A stretch of DNA of 64,000 nucleotides. Origin: an archaeon. GTDB taxonomy: Archaea > Thermoproteota > Nitrososphaeria > Nitrososphaerales > CADDZS01. The position numbers were made by a program, and so were the translations under genes. Location of the stretch: NCBI GenBank assembly GCA_021806865.1, contig JAKAPU010000001.1, positions 17,264 through 81,263 on the forward strand, read 5' to 3'. This document shows positions 23,613-33,400 of this stretch, in pieces. The stretch's first letter is position 1. Every line of letters starts with the position of its first letter. The notes under the pieces were generated by a model that did not search any database, was not told where the DNA came from, and saw only the letters and a program-made list of their open reading frames with translations.

Positions 23613-24746
23613 TCACATTAGCTCTTCTACGCTGTACTCGTCGTCCTCGAAGGCGGGCTTGAAGTTTGCAGGCCTTCTTGCGACTATCACTTGTTTGTCA
23701 CTTTCAGCCATGACCGGTACCTCGACTATTTGCTTTTGTTCTTCTTCCGCCTTTTTCTCTTCGACTGCGGGAGTCGTTTGCACGACCTGTATGACAGGTT
23801 GCGGTGCTGGTTGCGGACTCGGCTTAGCGACTGGTTGCACTTCCGGCTGCACGATTGTCTTTGAGGCAGTTTGAACTATTGTCTGCACCATGGGTTGCGC
23901 GACCGAAGGTTCTGGTCTTTCTTCCATCTTATGCCTTTCGAGTACTGGTTCCGCAATGCTCTTTTCGTCTGCGAGAACCATTGTGAGCATCCTAGCATCT
24001 TTGTCGTAGTACGCCGTCATCACGGCCATGCTCTTCTTCAGAAAAGTGCTGACAAGTCCTCCGGCAAGGCCCAAGATGAACAGGTTTCCGCGAGCATCTC
24101 CGTTCTCTGCGACTGGTGGATCTTGGAGAATGACCTGCTCGACCTCGCCTTCGTTTTTCCAGTGGAAGGCTCCCCAGCCTGCTGCGCGCAGGTAGCCTAT
24201 GACGTTTTCAATGATAATTTCATCCTTGGCCGTCTCTCCAAGTTTTTCCCTTATTTTCTGTATCACGTCTAGGGCGTACGACTTGCCCCAGTTTGTGAGT
24301 AGTGATTTCGCAAGACCCGGCTCCAGCCTGTCCTGGAGCTGGAAGATGAAATCCGACCTCAACGCTATTACACGGTAACTGTCCAGAAAAGTCAGAGGAA
24401 ACAGCATCCCGTCAAACAGCTTGTCCTTCATCTTGGAAGCCAAGACGGTCTTGACCCACTTTATGTCTCTCAAGTAAATCAAAAAGTCGTCTGCGGTTGA
24501 ATCTGCGTTGCTTAGATCGCACACGAGCAGCATTGCGAACTCGCCGGTCGTCCTGTCCACCTGAGAAGACTGGGAAAGAATGCTCGCCCTGTGTTTCAAG
24601 AAAACGTTGAGAATCTGTGCTTCCGCACCCTTGCCCTCCCTGCCCGTAATCAGGTAGGAGTGGGAGTTTGGTCCGCCCGCGGCAATCAGTCCGATGTTTC
24701 TTGGATAGTACTCTGTCTTCGGCGCCTGACGGTTTGAAGAGGGCAT
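23613..24746 (-). CDS. ACT/V4R-like sensory protein with Pro/Gln-rich tail
   Basis: A protein of 377 aa. Residues about 40-90 (ASILSQSSQVDRTTGEFAM then DFLIYLRDIKWVKTVLA) resemble an ACT-like ligand-binding fold. Residues about 110-260 (FQLQDRLEPGLAKSLLTNWG, VIGYLRAAGWGAFHW, GNLFILGLAGGLVSTFL) follow the V4R/4-vinyl-reductase pattern found in archaeal small-molecule sensors. From about 275 to 350 the chain is low-complexity Pro/Gln/Val repeats (QPAPQPVIQVVQ), and then an acidic end. Domain assignment is by pattern only. I use the ATG at 24746 rather than an earlier TTG. It is transcribed alone. Confidence 0.55.
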   Translation of the reverse strand: MPSSNRQAPKTEYYPRNIGLIAAGGPNSHSYLITGREGKGAEAQILNVFLKHRASILSQSSQVDRTTGEFAMLLVCDLSNADSTADDFLIYLRDIKWVKTVLASKMKDKLFDGMLFPLTFLDSYRVIALRSDFIFQLQDRLEPGLAKSLLTNWGKSYALDVIQKIREKLGETAKDEIIIENVIGYLRAAGWGAFHWKNEGEVEQVILQDPPVAENGDARGNLFILGLAGGLVSTFLKKSMAVMTAYYDKDARMLTMVLADEKSIAEPVLERHKMEERPEPSVAQPMVQTIVQTASKTIVQPEVQPVAKPSPQPAPQPVIQVVQTTPAVEEKKAEEEQKQIVEVPVMAESDKQVIVARRPANFKPAFEDDEYSVEELM

Positions 24747-24989
24747 AATCTTGACTCGCGCTGGAGTGTATCGGCTTTCTAGCAATTAGAGGCTTATGGA
24801 TTACAGATACTAATTTTGGATGTAGTTTTGATCTTGGTTTCAATCTTCTTGAAAGGATCTACGAGAGGATTGAATGCTTTGGTTTGTGATCCTCGCTTTA
24901 GGCCCGAATTTGGTGATATCATTTCTTGATTTACTGTGTAAGAACTTTTCATGAGTTTGTTCGGAGTTTCGTCAACTATGTGCGGAGGG

Positions 24990-25205
24990 TTAAGTTACGA
25001 CTTCGATTACTCTTTCTGGATTCTTCACATGCTCTCCTTCGATGTCGTCCAGTATCAGGTCGATGACTTTCCCCATTCTTGTTCTCAGTTCGTCGATACT
25101 TCTTGCCACGGTGAATGCGTTTGGGAGCTCTTTGCATCTGCCAAGATAGAAACCAGTCTCGTCTGACACCACGGAAACGTGAAATGTTCGTTTAACTCTT
25201 GGCAC
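24990..25205 (-). CDS. HicB-like protein without a HicA partner
   Basis: A 71-aa HicB N-terminal fold: TFHVSVVSDETGFYLGRCKE is the start of the partial RNase-H-like fold, followed by a helix (ARSIDELRTRMGKVIDLILD). HicB normally pairs with the small dsRNA-binding-fold toxin HicA, but no HicA-like frame is seen on either side. It is thus an orphan antitoxin or a HicB-like regulator. The start is GTG. It lies beside the decayed VapB gene in a toxin-antitoxin patch. Confidence 0.65.
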   Translation of the reverse strand: MPRVKRTFHVSVVSDETGFYLGRCKELPNAFTVARSIDELRTRMGKVIDLILDDIEGEHVKNPERVIEVVT

Positions 25206-25298
25206 AGTCAGAGTTTGGCGCGTTCAAACTTGTAAGAATCATGAACATTTCTTACAGCACAAAACTCTTTGTAGCAAAGGGGCTTCGTTAAGGATGGC

Positions 25299-25519
25299 TT
25301 ACTGCATCTTTCTCTCTGCTCTTGAAAGTCAATTCAGTGCCAGCTCCTTTTCGAATATCACCCCCTCTTCCTCACCGCTCATTTCTCAAAGCAGTCCTAA
25401 TGCTTGCAACTATTACGAGAGAGACGGAGAATGGTTTCCGTGAAGCTCTCGCTTCTCTTTCTTTCTCTCGACAGTGCGTCGTAAGCTTCCTCTGAGATCG
25501 AGATAGTTTTCCTGGCCAT
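25299..25519 (-). pseudogene. Decayed DUF217-type VapB antitoxin
   Basis: From the ATG at 25519 the frame reads MARKTISISEEAYDALSRER and then SFTETILRLS, the start of the DUF217 VapB family. It hits a stop at 25397 after 40 codons. In another frame just downstream the family's C-terminal half appears (GVIFEKELAL ... LSRAERKMQ), broken by two TGA codons where Trp would be usual, ending at 25299. One frameshift and two nonsense changes therefore separate it from an intact antitoxin. It ends near no toxin of its own; the PIN gene upstream has its own partner. Confidence 0.7.
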
Positions 25520-25530
25520 GTTTGCAGACA

Positions 25531-25935
25531 CTATCCTATTGCATCTATGCCTTTGATCGCCTTGAAATCTCCATCAAAGGTCCCAACATTACCTATGTAA
25601 TGAATCTTCATCAGGGCTATCGTAGTGGAATCTGTGAAACTCAGCTCTCGTTTCTCCTGCCTAGAAAATATCTCCCATGCCTCTCGGAATGTCTTTTCGT
25701 CGACTTTGAGCATCTCCAGCGAAGCAAGTAGTTCCTTGGCATACTCTACAGAGAGCCTCAAATTCCTGCTTCTGGCAAATATGCCTGTGACAGTTTCGTC
25801 GAAAATGTAATCGCTGATCACCGGCTTACCAAATCGCTCAGAAACAACCTGCTTCATAAGAGCATTTGCTTTCTCATGATGGACGTCGTTCCTGACTTTG
25901 TATGCGATGAGCAAGCTCGAGTCTAGCAATATCAT
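25531..25935 (-). CDS. vapC: PIN-domain ribonuclease toxin (VapC-like)
   Basis: A 134-aa PIN protein with D5 (MILLDSSLLI), E47 (YIFDETVTGI), D102 (SFTDSTTIALM) and D121/D123 (GTFDGDFKAI) in the usual spacing. It should be an Mg2+-dependent RNase toxin. Its start overlaps the stop of the upstream antitoxin gene by 4 nt, so the two are coupled. It differs clearly from the other two VapC proteins in the window, so the three pairs were probably gained separately. Confidence 0.87.
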   Translation of the reverse strand: MILLDSSLLIAYKVRNDVHHEKANALMKQVVSERFGKPVISDYIFDETVTGIFARSRNLRLSVEYAKELLASLEMLKVDEKTFREAWEIFSRQEKRELSFTDSTTIALMKIHYIGNVGTFDGDFKAIKGIDAIG

Positions 25936-26201
25936 TTCTTGCTTGCTCCGTAGAGTGTCTCGTCAATCTCCTCACTCCACTTGACAACTTTTCCTGTTCC
26001 AACCGTCACTGGTTTGATCTTGAGCAAGAGCCTTGGGTTGGGCTTCTTTTCGATTTCTGCTTCTTCCTTTTCCTTTACCCATGTTATCATTGCTTGGCTC
26101 AAAGCGTCTCCAGTCTTCAAACCTTCTTGTTCCGTTCTTGCTCTGAATTTCCTCCAAGCTTCTTCGTCGACGTCTCGAACTGTTAGGATCTGCTTCTTCA
26201 T
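25932..26201 (-). CDS. vapB: Antitoxin of the third PIN pair
   Basis: The ATG at 26201 opens MKKQILTVRDVDEEAWRKFR, a ribbon-helix-helix-like N-terminus. A helical middle (SQAMITWVKEKEEAEIEKKP) and a C-terminal toxin-binding region follow, 89 aa in all. A TTG at 26258 in frame would place 19 extra residues across the operator, so I reject it. It is coupled to the PIN gene by a 4-nt overlap and preceded by a TATA box and a near-perfect 20-bp palindrome. Confidence 0.75.
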   Translation of the reverse strand: MKKQILTVRDVDEEAWRKFRARTEQEGLKTGDALSQAMITWVKEKEEAEIEKKPNPRLLLKIKPVTVGTGKVVKWSEEIDETLYGASKK

Positions 26202-26211
26202 TTGACACCCA

Positions 26212-26243
26212 TTGTATAACATGTAATACAAATTATTTAAGGC
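26212..26243 (-). promoter_or_regulatory. Operator palindrome and TATA box of the third vapBC
   Basis: A 20-bp inverted repeat TTGTATAACATGTAATACAA at 26212-26231 is symmetric at 18 of 20 positions. On the minus strand the TATA-like CCTTAAATAAT (26243-26233) lies immediately upstream and the antitoxin ATG (26201) 10 bp downstream. The layout equals that of the second vapBC pair, but the half-site sequence differs, so the operators are specific to each antitoxin. Confidence 0.6.
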
Positions 26244-26512
26244 TAAAGTTTTCTGCAAACTTTTTCCATGCAGTGATCTCCTGTATTGGAGTACTTTCTA
26301 CCCAATTTCTATTCCACTGGTTTGTCTTATGTTTGAGTATAATTGCGGATGAACTACTGCTCAAATGACGGCCCCCCCAAGACGAAACCGAGCCATCGGC
26401 AAATTGAGAGAATTAGTACCCCTGAAAGTCGATGCTTCCAAGTTGATGTTTTCAGCGTTGCAGCCGAAGCGTCAGCAGAGTCAATGAATATATGGCAAGG
26501 AAAAATAACGCA

Positions 26513-27481
26513 ATGAGCATGACTGTTCACAGGGTTCTGGTTACCGGCGGTGCTGGTTTCATTGGTTCCCACATCGTAGACAAGCTCGTCGAGGAGAAAT
26601 ACGAGGTTGGGGCTCTGGATAATCTTGCTACTGGGAATATTGCAAACATTTCCGCTCATGTTTCAGCAAACAGAGTAAAGTTTCACAACTGCGACATTTC
26701 AGATTTCGAGGCAGTTTCAAAGATAGTGAAGGACTACGATGCTGTAATCCACGAAGCGGCTCTGGTCAGCGTTACTAGATCCGTGGAGGATCCGCTGCTC
26801 ACAAACAGAGTGAATGTGGATGGTACCGTGAACCTGTTGAAAGCCTCGGTTGATTCCGGTGTCAAGAAATTCATCTTTGCTTCGTCCTCTTCGGTTTACG
26901 GGGACATGGAGACTCTTCCAAAAAAGGAGACGATGATTGCGTCTCCTATCTCGCCCTACGGCATTTCGAAATTAGCTGCCGAGAACTATTGCAGGACGTT
27001 TGCAAAGGTGTATGGTTTGAAGACCGTGTGCTTGCGTTACTTTAACGTGTACGGGCCGAGACAGAAGTACGGTCCCTACAGCGGAGTGATTCCGATTTTT
27101 ATCAAGAAGGCACTGAACAATGAGCCGCCTTCAATTAACGGGGATGGAGAGCAGACGAGAGATTTTACCTTTATCGATGATGTTGTGCAGGCAAATTTGC
27201 TTGCTTTGAAGAAAGATGTTGCTACTGGTACAGTGTACAATGCTGCAGCCGGCGGTACGATCTCGATCAATGAACTTGCAAGGCACATCATTGGCATGAC
27301 TGGAAAGAAGGATCTGAAGCCTGTGCATGGTCCAGAGAGATCAGGGGACATTAGGGCAAGTTACTCGGATATTTCCAAGATCTCGAAGGAACTCGGTTTC
27401 AAGCCGCAGGTTGGAATCGAGGATGGCCTTCGAAGGGTTTTGGAGTGGTTCCTAGCCGGTAACCAATCGGAATGGAACTAG
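26513..27481 (+). CDS. UDP-glucose 4-epimerase-like SDR enzyme
   Basis: A SDR of about 322 aa. It has GGAGFIGSHIVDKLVEEKYE, the catalytic YGISKLAAENY (Y-x-x-x-K), FASSSSVYGD ahead of it, FNVYGPRQ and NGDGEQTRDFTFIDDVV. It is close to the 19886 enzyme but distinct. The family interconverts UDP-glucose and UDP-galactose or the N-acetyl forms. A frame opens at 26492, but a TATA box GAATATATGG at 26486-26495 overlaps that ATG; the ATG at 26513 fits a leaderless start. It probably feeds the downstream glycosyltransferases. Confidence 0.87.
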   Translation: MSMTVHRVLVTGGAGFIGSHIVDKLVEEKYEVGALDNLATGNIANISAHVSANRVKFHNCDISDFEAVSKIVKDYDAVIHEAALVSVTRSVEDPLLTNRVNVDGTVNLLKASVDSGVKKFIFASSSSVYGDMETLPKKETMIASPISPYGISKLAAENYCRTFAKVYGLKTVCLRYFNVYGPRQKYGPYSGVIPIFIKKALNNEPPSINGDGEQTRDFTFIDDVVQANLLALKKDVATGTVYNAAAGGTISINELARHIIGMTGKKDLKPVHGPERSGDIRASYSDISKISKELGFKPQVGIEDGLRRVLEWFLAGNQSEWN

Positions 27482-27495
27482 CGGCCTTTTACTGA

Positions 27496-27693
27496 TTGTT
27501 TCTCGTGCAACTTTGGCAGTATTCACCGGCAGTTGCTGGAGTGGCGACCTACGACGAGTTCACTCAGCCGCAACACGGCTTGCCTGAATTTCCAGTGTCC
27601 ACACTCCTTGTAGCAGCGCTCGGCTTGGTCGCTGTAACACTTATGTCAAGGAAGATGCGCGTCTCAATCAAGGCACCGTATGGCACGGCCTAG
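27496..27693 (+). pseudogene. Relic of a PEFP-CTERM protein
   Basis: A 65-codon frame from a TTG with no signal peptide ends in the sorting tail LPEFPVSTLLVAALGLVAVT then SRKMR. Only the last part of a surface protein is left; a lone tail without a secretion signal could not be exported. It starts 14 bp after the epimerase stop. No CTERM promoter element precedes it. It could in principle be a mini-protein, but truncation is more likely. Confidence 0.6.
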
Positions 27694-27960
27694 AGACTCA
27701 ATGGGAACAAGAGTCCCTCCCTCTCCTCTTCTTTTTTGGACCCTTTGTGTAGTAGAGTTGATTGTGGATTCGAACAACACATTCTGAATCGAAGAGGCAT
27801 CGGAGGTGTAGGAAACGTATGCGAGACTATCAGTTTTATGCGGCATACAATGTTGCACTTGGCTACACAATTTCGGCTAATCATCCTCAACTCCTTGGCG
27901 CAAGGAGGATTTCTGCTCCTCTAAGTTTTAATTTGTCTGGTCCGGAACATTTGTTCTAAA

Positions 27961-28686
27961 TTGAAAGCCCTAATACTTGCCGGCGGTTTTGGGAAACGCC
28001 TGCGACCATTGACTGAGACGCGGCCAAAGACCATGATCGAGGTCTCCGGGGTACCCATCATCGGCTGGCAGCTAAGCTGGCTCGCAAGACATGGGATAAA
28101 TGACGTTGTAATAAGTACTGGTTACCTGAAAGAACGCATACGTGAATATGTGAAGAACGGCGATGGGTTCGGAGTCGATGTCGAATATTGTGTGGAAGAG
28201 GAACCTTTGGGCACCGGAGGCGCGTTGAAGAACTCTTTTCGGCACTTTAGCGATGAGAAAGATTTCATCATGCTTTATGGCGACATTATCACGGATCTCG
28301 ATCCACAACTTCTTGCTGAACGGCTCGGAAGTGAAACGCATCATGGACACAAAACTTTTCTTGGCGCCATTGCCATCATCCCTCTTCGTAGCCCTTTTGG
28401 CATTGTCGAAGCGAAAAGAGAAGGGATTGCGGTTGGTTTCAAGGAGAAACCAATCTTGAATGATTACTGGATGAATGCGGGAGTCTACTGCCTTTCTACT
28501 CAAGTTTACGCCCAGCTTCCAGACAAGGGAAGCTTCGAAGCTCAGGTTCTTCCGGGGCTGGCCCAGAAAGAACTGCTACTCGTTGCTAGGTACGAACGAC
28601 GCCGTTGGAGATCTATCGACTCCGTCAAGGACATAGAAGAGTGCGAATCGGAGTTCGCAGATATTGTGCCTAAGATTCAACAATAA
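27961..28686 (+). CDS. Sugar-phosphate nucleotidyltransferase
   Basis: A 241-aa NTP-transferase: ALILAGGFGKRLRPLTETRP at the N-terminus, then ISTGYLKERIREYV, a family-typical EEEPLGTGGAL, MLYGDIITDL (metal site), FKEKP and MNAGVYCLSTQVY. It is likely a mannose-1-phosphate guanylyltransferase or glucose-1-phosphate thymidylyl/uridylyltransferase lacking the C-terminal domain. It differs from the 11946-12659 enzyme. The start is TTG. It is the plus-strand neighbour of the convergent GT4 gene at 28769. Confidence 0.86.
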   Translation: MKALILAGGFGKRLRPLTETRPKTMIEVSGVPIIGWQLSWLARHGINDVVISTGYLKERIREYVKNGDGFGVDVEYCVEEEPLGTGGALKNSFRHFSDEKDFIMLYGDIITDLDPQLLAERLGSETHHGHKTFLGAIAIIPLRSPFGIVEAKREGIAVGFKEKPILNDYWMNAGVYCLSTQVYAQLPDKGSFEAQVLPGLAQKELLLVARYERRRWRSIDSVKDIEECESEFADIVPKIQQ

Positions 28687-28768
28687 GTTGAATCACTAGG
28701 ATCTTCTGCGCTTGAAGCGTTCAATCTTGAAATGGAGACCGCCCGCTATTATCGAAACTTTCTTGAAC

Positions 28769-29941
28769 TCAACCTTTTTTGACTTTCTGTTCACCAACGT
28801 TTGCGTTGACTGCGGTGGAAAATCTTTCTGCTACGCTTCCCCATGAGTAGCACTTCACGTACAAGGAAGCCCTGCGCCCAGATTCCTCTCTTGTCAAGTC
28901 ATCCTCAAGCAACTTGAGAATGGCAAAGGCCAGATATTGATGATCGTTTTGAGGAACATAAATTGCCGCATCTGCGTACACCTCCTTTAGCTCTGGTAAG
29001 TCTGACACTATGCAAGGAATACCGCTCGCCATCGCTTCAGCGACTGCACGAGCGAAACCTTCTCTTCGCGATGGAAAGACGAACATTTTGGACGAAAGGT
29101 GAAGTTTATGCACTAATGATGCGTCATTCAGATAACCCAGAAAGCGAACATTGGCTGAGATTCCAAGCTGACTCACGAGCTTTTCGGCTCCGGCCTGCGC
29201 TTCGACTTGCTGGTCAGCAGAACCTGCAATAGCAAGCAAGGCAAGAGGCCTTCTCTTCACAACTTCTCCCCATGCTCGTAACAGTTGGGTGATGCCTTTC
29301 CCTTCGCTTATTCTGCCCACATAACAAGCTTCATACTGAACCTTTTCGTTCTCTCTTCCAAAGAAGAGTTCAGAAACTCCTCGCCCAATGGCTATCGCGT
29401 TTCTTGCACGAAGTGTAGATCTTGCGTATTCGGCAACCGTACTATTTGGTACGATGCAGGCATTTGCACGTTTCACCGAAGCTCGTCTGATTAAAGCAAA
29501 GAATAACGCACGAAACTGCCGTTTAGAAATCATAGTACGAAGTAGATCGACTGACCTCAGGCCGTCCTCGTCTTCCTTGAATCTATCAAGAACACCTGCG
29601 TACAGATTCTTCCCGGTAATCAAGCTTGTGAAGTATGCGGTAAAGACTGTCTCCAGCCAGTAGTTCGCGTGCGCATAGATCACATCACAATTGTACGTCC
29701 TAGCGATCTTGATTGAAGCTATCAAGTAACTCAAGAGTCGAAATGGAAGAAAATTCCGTCGCTGAATCACGAACGTCGTGAATCTAATAGGTCGTTTGTG
29801 TATTAACGCTGGGAATGCCTCTACGGTGGCAATCCAGATACCAAGACTAGTCAGGGCGTTTCCCAGTTCGAGCAGAGAGAGTTCTGAGCCATATAGTCGA
29901 CCACTTCCTCCTTCTCTGATCTGTATTGCAAGGATTCGCAC
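28769..29941 (-). CDS. GT4-family glycosyltransferase
   Basis: A 390-aa GT-B enzyme. Early residues read REGGSGRLYGSELSLLELG (acceptor loop), followed by EACYVGRISEGKGITQLL, LLAIAGSADQQV and the donor motif EGFARAVAEAMASGIPCIVS. It transfers a sugar from a nucleotide donor to a glycan or lipid acceptor at the inner membrane face. The start is the first ATG. The 204 bp upstream, to 30145, show no gene, and then comes the tail relic at 30146. Confidence 0.87.
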   Translation of the reverse strand: MRILAIQIREGGSGRLYGSELSLLELGNALTSLGIWIATVEAFPALIHKRPIRFTTFVIQRRNFLPFRLLSYLIASIKIARTYNCDVIYAHANYWLETVFTAYFTSLITGKNLYAGVLDRFKEDEDGLRSVDLLRTMISKRQFRALFFALIRRASVKRANACIVPNSTVAEYARSTLRARNAIAIGRGVSELFFGRENEKVQYEACYVGRISEGKGITQLLRAWGEVVKRRPLALLAIAGSADQQVEAQAGAEKLVSQLGISANVRFLGYLNDASLVHKLHLSSKMFVFPSRREGFARAVAEAMASGIPCIVSDLPELKEVYADAAIYVPQNDHQYLAFAILKLLEDDLTREESGRRASLYVKCYSWGSVAERFSTAVNANVGEQKVKKG

Positions 29942-30145
29942 GATGACGAAGACCTATTTCGGCCAGTGTCAACGAATCATGTGATTCGAATTCTGGATCT
30001 GGTAATTCGACTGAGAAATGATAGCCAGTCAGCATCCCACGTTTCAACGCGGACAAGAATCGACAAAAACATCCCATTTCGTGTGGAGTAGAACCGAGAC
30101 CTTCGGCTATCACATTGCTTAATTCGTGAAACGGACAATTATAAT

Positions 30146-30283
30146 TCAACTGTTAGCCGCTTGGGCGCTTTCAGGATCGGATGCCACACTGGTAGTGGAT
30201 TTCCAGTGCCTCAGGCCCAACAGGACTGGAACCAGTATTGCAACCATCATTATTAAACTGAGCGCACCAGCAAATTCCGGCAT
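30146..30283 (-). pseudogene. Relic of a PEFA-CTERM tail
   Basis: A minus-strand frame of 45 codons reads MPEFAGALSLIMMVAILVPV then LLGLRHWKS and a polar end. This is a complete PEF-type sorting tail (motif, helix, basic cluster) with nothing in front: a stop codon lies three codons before the ATG. The region RHWK matches RHWR of the 19160 protein. The N-terminal signal peptide and body are gone, so I call it a relic. The 209 bp from 30284 to 30492 show nothing else. Confidence 0.6.
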
Positions 30284-30492
30284 TATCGATATTCATCTTG
30301 GACAAGAAATCCACATTCAGAAATACCTTTCGACGCAGATCCCTTAATTCGGTCTATCAATCTGTGGTTGAAAGTTTCAATTGATTTCGCCTATCTGTTC
30401 GCCACCAAGGCCTCTAATCACGGCTTGTCGAGAAATCCGAGTCTGAGAAAAGGCTTGAATCCAGGCCTTTACTGCAGGATCTATCTGCCCTA

Positions 30493-33400
30493 CTACCATC
30501 GCCAACCGTGAGAGTTTACAACACTTCGCCCTTTACTGCTCTTTGCTACTCTATTCAGGATGAATGGCGCAGAAGTTACCAGACCCACCTCATAGACAAA
30601 GATCGCCATTCCAAAAGGAGTGGGAGACGAGGAAGTCAGAAATGGGATAAAACCGAACAAGACAGCGATGTTACTCGAATTGGAAGTTGTAACCGAGTTT
30701 TCTGAAGCACCATAGCTTGTTGTGTTCGTCGAAGAGAAGCCGTTGGTTGTGGAGGTCGTAGAAGTATTAGGTTGAGTGAACTCTGTCGAAGCAGAATCAG
30801 TACTTGTAATAATTGACGACGATTGATGAATCGAAGTCGTAGACATCGATTGGTTCGAAGTCGTCACTGAAACAGACTTGCTAGCGAGTGAGTTTGTGAC
30901 AGTGGCCGATGTTGTAGATGTTGTCGTTGTAGAAACTGCAATTTGAGAGTCGGTCGAAGTGGATGTGGTCATCGTACTGGAAGATGAGACCGTTGTTTTT
31001 GACGTAGTGGTAGTAGAAAGGGAACTCACTGAGCCAGATGTATCTGTCGAAGTTGTCGACTCGGCAGTTGATGAAGTAGTACTTGAGCTGGTTGTCGAAG
31101 TTACCATTCCTGAAGTGTCAATTGTAAGCATGATAGGATCTGAAGCTTCGAAGTGGATGTAAAGGAGGTTATCGGCATAGTCATAATACCATCCCTCTCG
31201 ACCATAGGTTGTCCAAGAGGTGCATGCGCTTGAAATCACCTGCGAGCAATAACTTCCGATTTTAGTTTGATTCAGTGAAGAAAGGTTCGGATACGAAGGA
31301 ATAGTGTTTGTCAGACTTGACGAGACTGTACTTGGGGGAGAGTCTGACCTCAATACCAGCCAACCTGAGGAATTCGTGAGACCGTCCAGGCTGTATGTAG
31401 ACGAACTCGAACTTGAAGAGCTGGAGACTATCGAAGCCGTCGAGTAGAGTGGCTCTAGATTTGACGAAAGTGTATCATTGAAGATGTATATTGGGAGCCA
31501 AGATTCTCCTTGAACAACAGCAGAAATGTGGATATCAGAGCTGGAGTTCTTGGCAATCACAGACATGTTCTGCATATTGATGGCAATCCACCCAGTTGAG
31601 CTAATCCCGTAGAACGCGGCATTTAGATGAATATCGAAATGCGATGGCGAGGTATCATTGTTCCCTACCCAAATTAGGACAGGCTTCCCTGGTGTTCCGT
31701 CGACGCTGTAGACTAAGTTCTTGTCCCAATTTTGATTTCCGTATGTTGTAGTCCAAATCACTGGCAGCATGTTCTCCTTATGCGCTGCAAAGAAGACGGC
31801 GTTGATGAATAGAGTGAACCAGCTGTTAGGTGAAGCATAGGGTTGAACAAGTTTGTTGTTCGCCGAGCCAAATGCTTCAATGTCTACTCCTCGTCCACTC
31901 CCGTAATTGTTGTAAGTTATCACAGGGGCCCCAGTGTTTGTTTGAACCACTACTTGCGACGACTCGTTAGAAAGTGGGGCAACATTGTTGCCAGTCCAAT
32001 ATGGGCATAACGAGATCGAGGTATACGGTTTTACAAGTGATGAACTTGCAACAATGATATTATCGCTTGTGCACGTACCTGTTGGAGCGCCGGAGATCCT
32101 GAAACCTAAGATGTTTTGCATGTAGGCATAGCTCGAAGGACTGTCTGTCGGGTTAATGTCAATGCCTAAGTCGTTAGCTACGACTCCCCCGCCATTTTGA
32201 ATGAACGATTCTAACCTTCCCATGAAGCTGGTGTTCGTTCCATTCGTTGGATTCCTTGGTAGCCCGAAGATTACATTGTATTGCTTCAAGTTACCGAGAT
32301 ACGTGTAGTTTTGATCCGAATACGAATCGGAAACCAAAGTCACGTTTATTCCAGCAGCCAGAAGTTCAGGTAATACAGCTTCGCTTCCAGGGTTGTGATA
32401 AAAGTATAGAAGTCTGACGGCATCCTTGCTCGTTCCGAAGAACCCACCATCATATACCATTCTGCTCAAGACAGTTCCGAAACTTTGAGTGTACTTCTGT
32501 TGTGTCATGTTCAGGATTCCTTTGTTCGAATATGGACTGTAATCGTTGAATGTGACAATCTGTCCGCTACCCGAGGATGGCCAGTCTTGGATTGCCTGTT
32601 GTCCTATGTCGAATGGCGTCAAATCTCCGGCGTTGTCGGCGCTTATACCGAAACTGTTCCAAGTCATGAAATTAGTCTGGTTCGCCTGCTTCAGAGTGTT
32701 GTCTGCACTCCCCCAAGCGTTATTCTGCCATGTGTTTGCAGGATAACAGCTATTGGGTGCGGGCGATGGGCTACAACCAATGATCCACGAACCGGCTGTG
32801 ACAGATGACATAACATACGCCCAATTGATATTGGGAATTTGGCTCATTACACTACCTGATCCTCCTACTCCGATTTCTGTCAAGTAGTACATGTGCCTGC
32901 CATAGGTCGACTGAATAAATTGCGTCAGGTTGTACATCGTGTAAGCGATGTTGTAATTCAGCCAGTTATCGAAACATTTCGAAGGGACCCCACAAGCCGA
33001 AACACCATTATCATATGTGTTCATCTCTGTATAAATCTGAGTCGTGTTGTACATGACAGGACTTGGGCTATCAAACATCTGCCAAATCTTGCTGAGTATA
33101 TTTGTTCCAACATAATATCCTGTTGAGTTGACAAGCTGCAAGAACCATTGACTGTGTGCGTATGAATCAATACTTCCATTATCGAAATTAGAGTTTGGAA
33201 GACATCCGCAATCTGCTCCAATGAAACCAGAGTCGCCTTGAGTTCCTTCGCCGAAACCAATCCAGTTAGTATAATTACCATACCACTTGTAAAGCTGAGC
33301 TATATCAGTTCTGTACTGGTCATAAAACAGTGGAGTGACAATTTTGTAACCCATTCCAGTTGCCAGCTGGGCACCAGATTGATTAGCCGTGAGCGCTTGA

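Noticed and set aside
27740..27850. A tRNA-like stretch (minus strand GTTCGAATCC resembling a T-loop)
   Set aside because: The T-stem has a mismatch and no acceptor or D-arm partner can be paired around it, so no cloverleaf forms.
29847..30149. A 100-codon minus-strand frame upstream of the GT4 gene
   Set aside because: It overlaps the GT4 start by nearly 100 bp in another frame; the composition is not protein-like.
30959..31162. A plus-strand frame rich in Val/Glu/Asp opposite the giant surface protein
   Set aside because: It is the antisense shadow of the Ser/Thr stalk codons.
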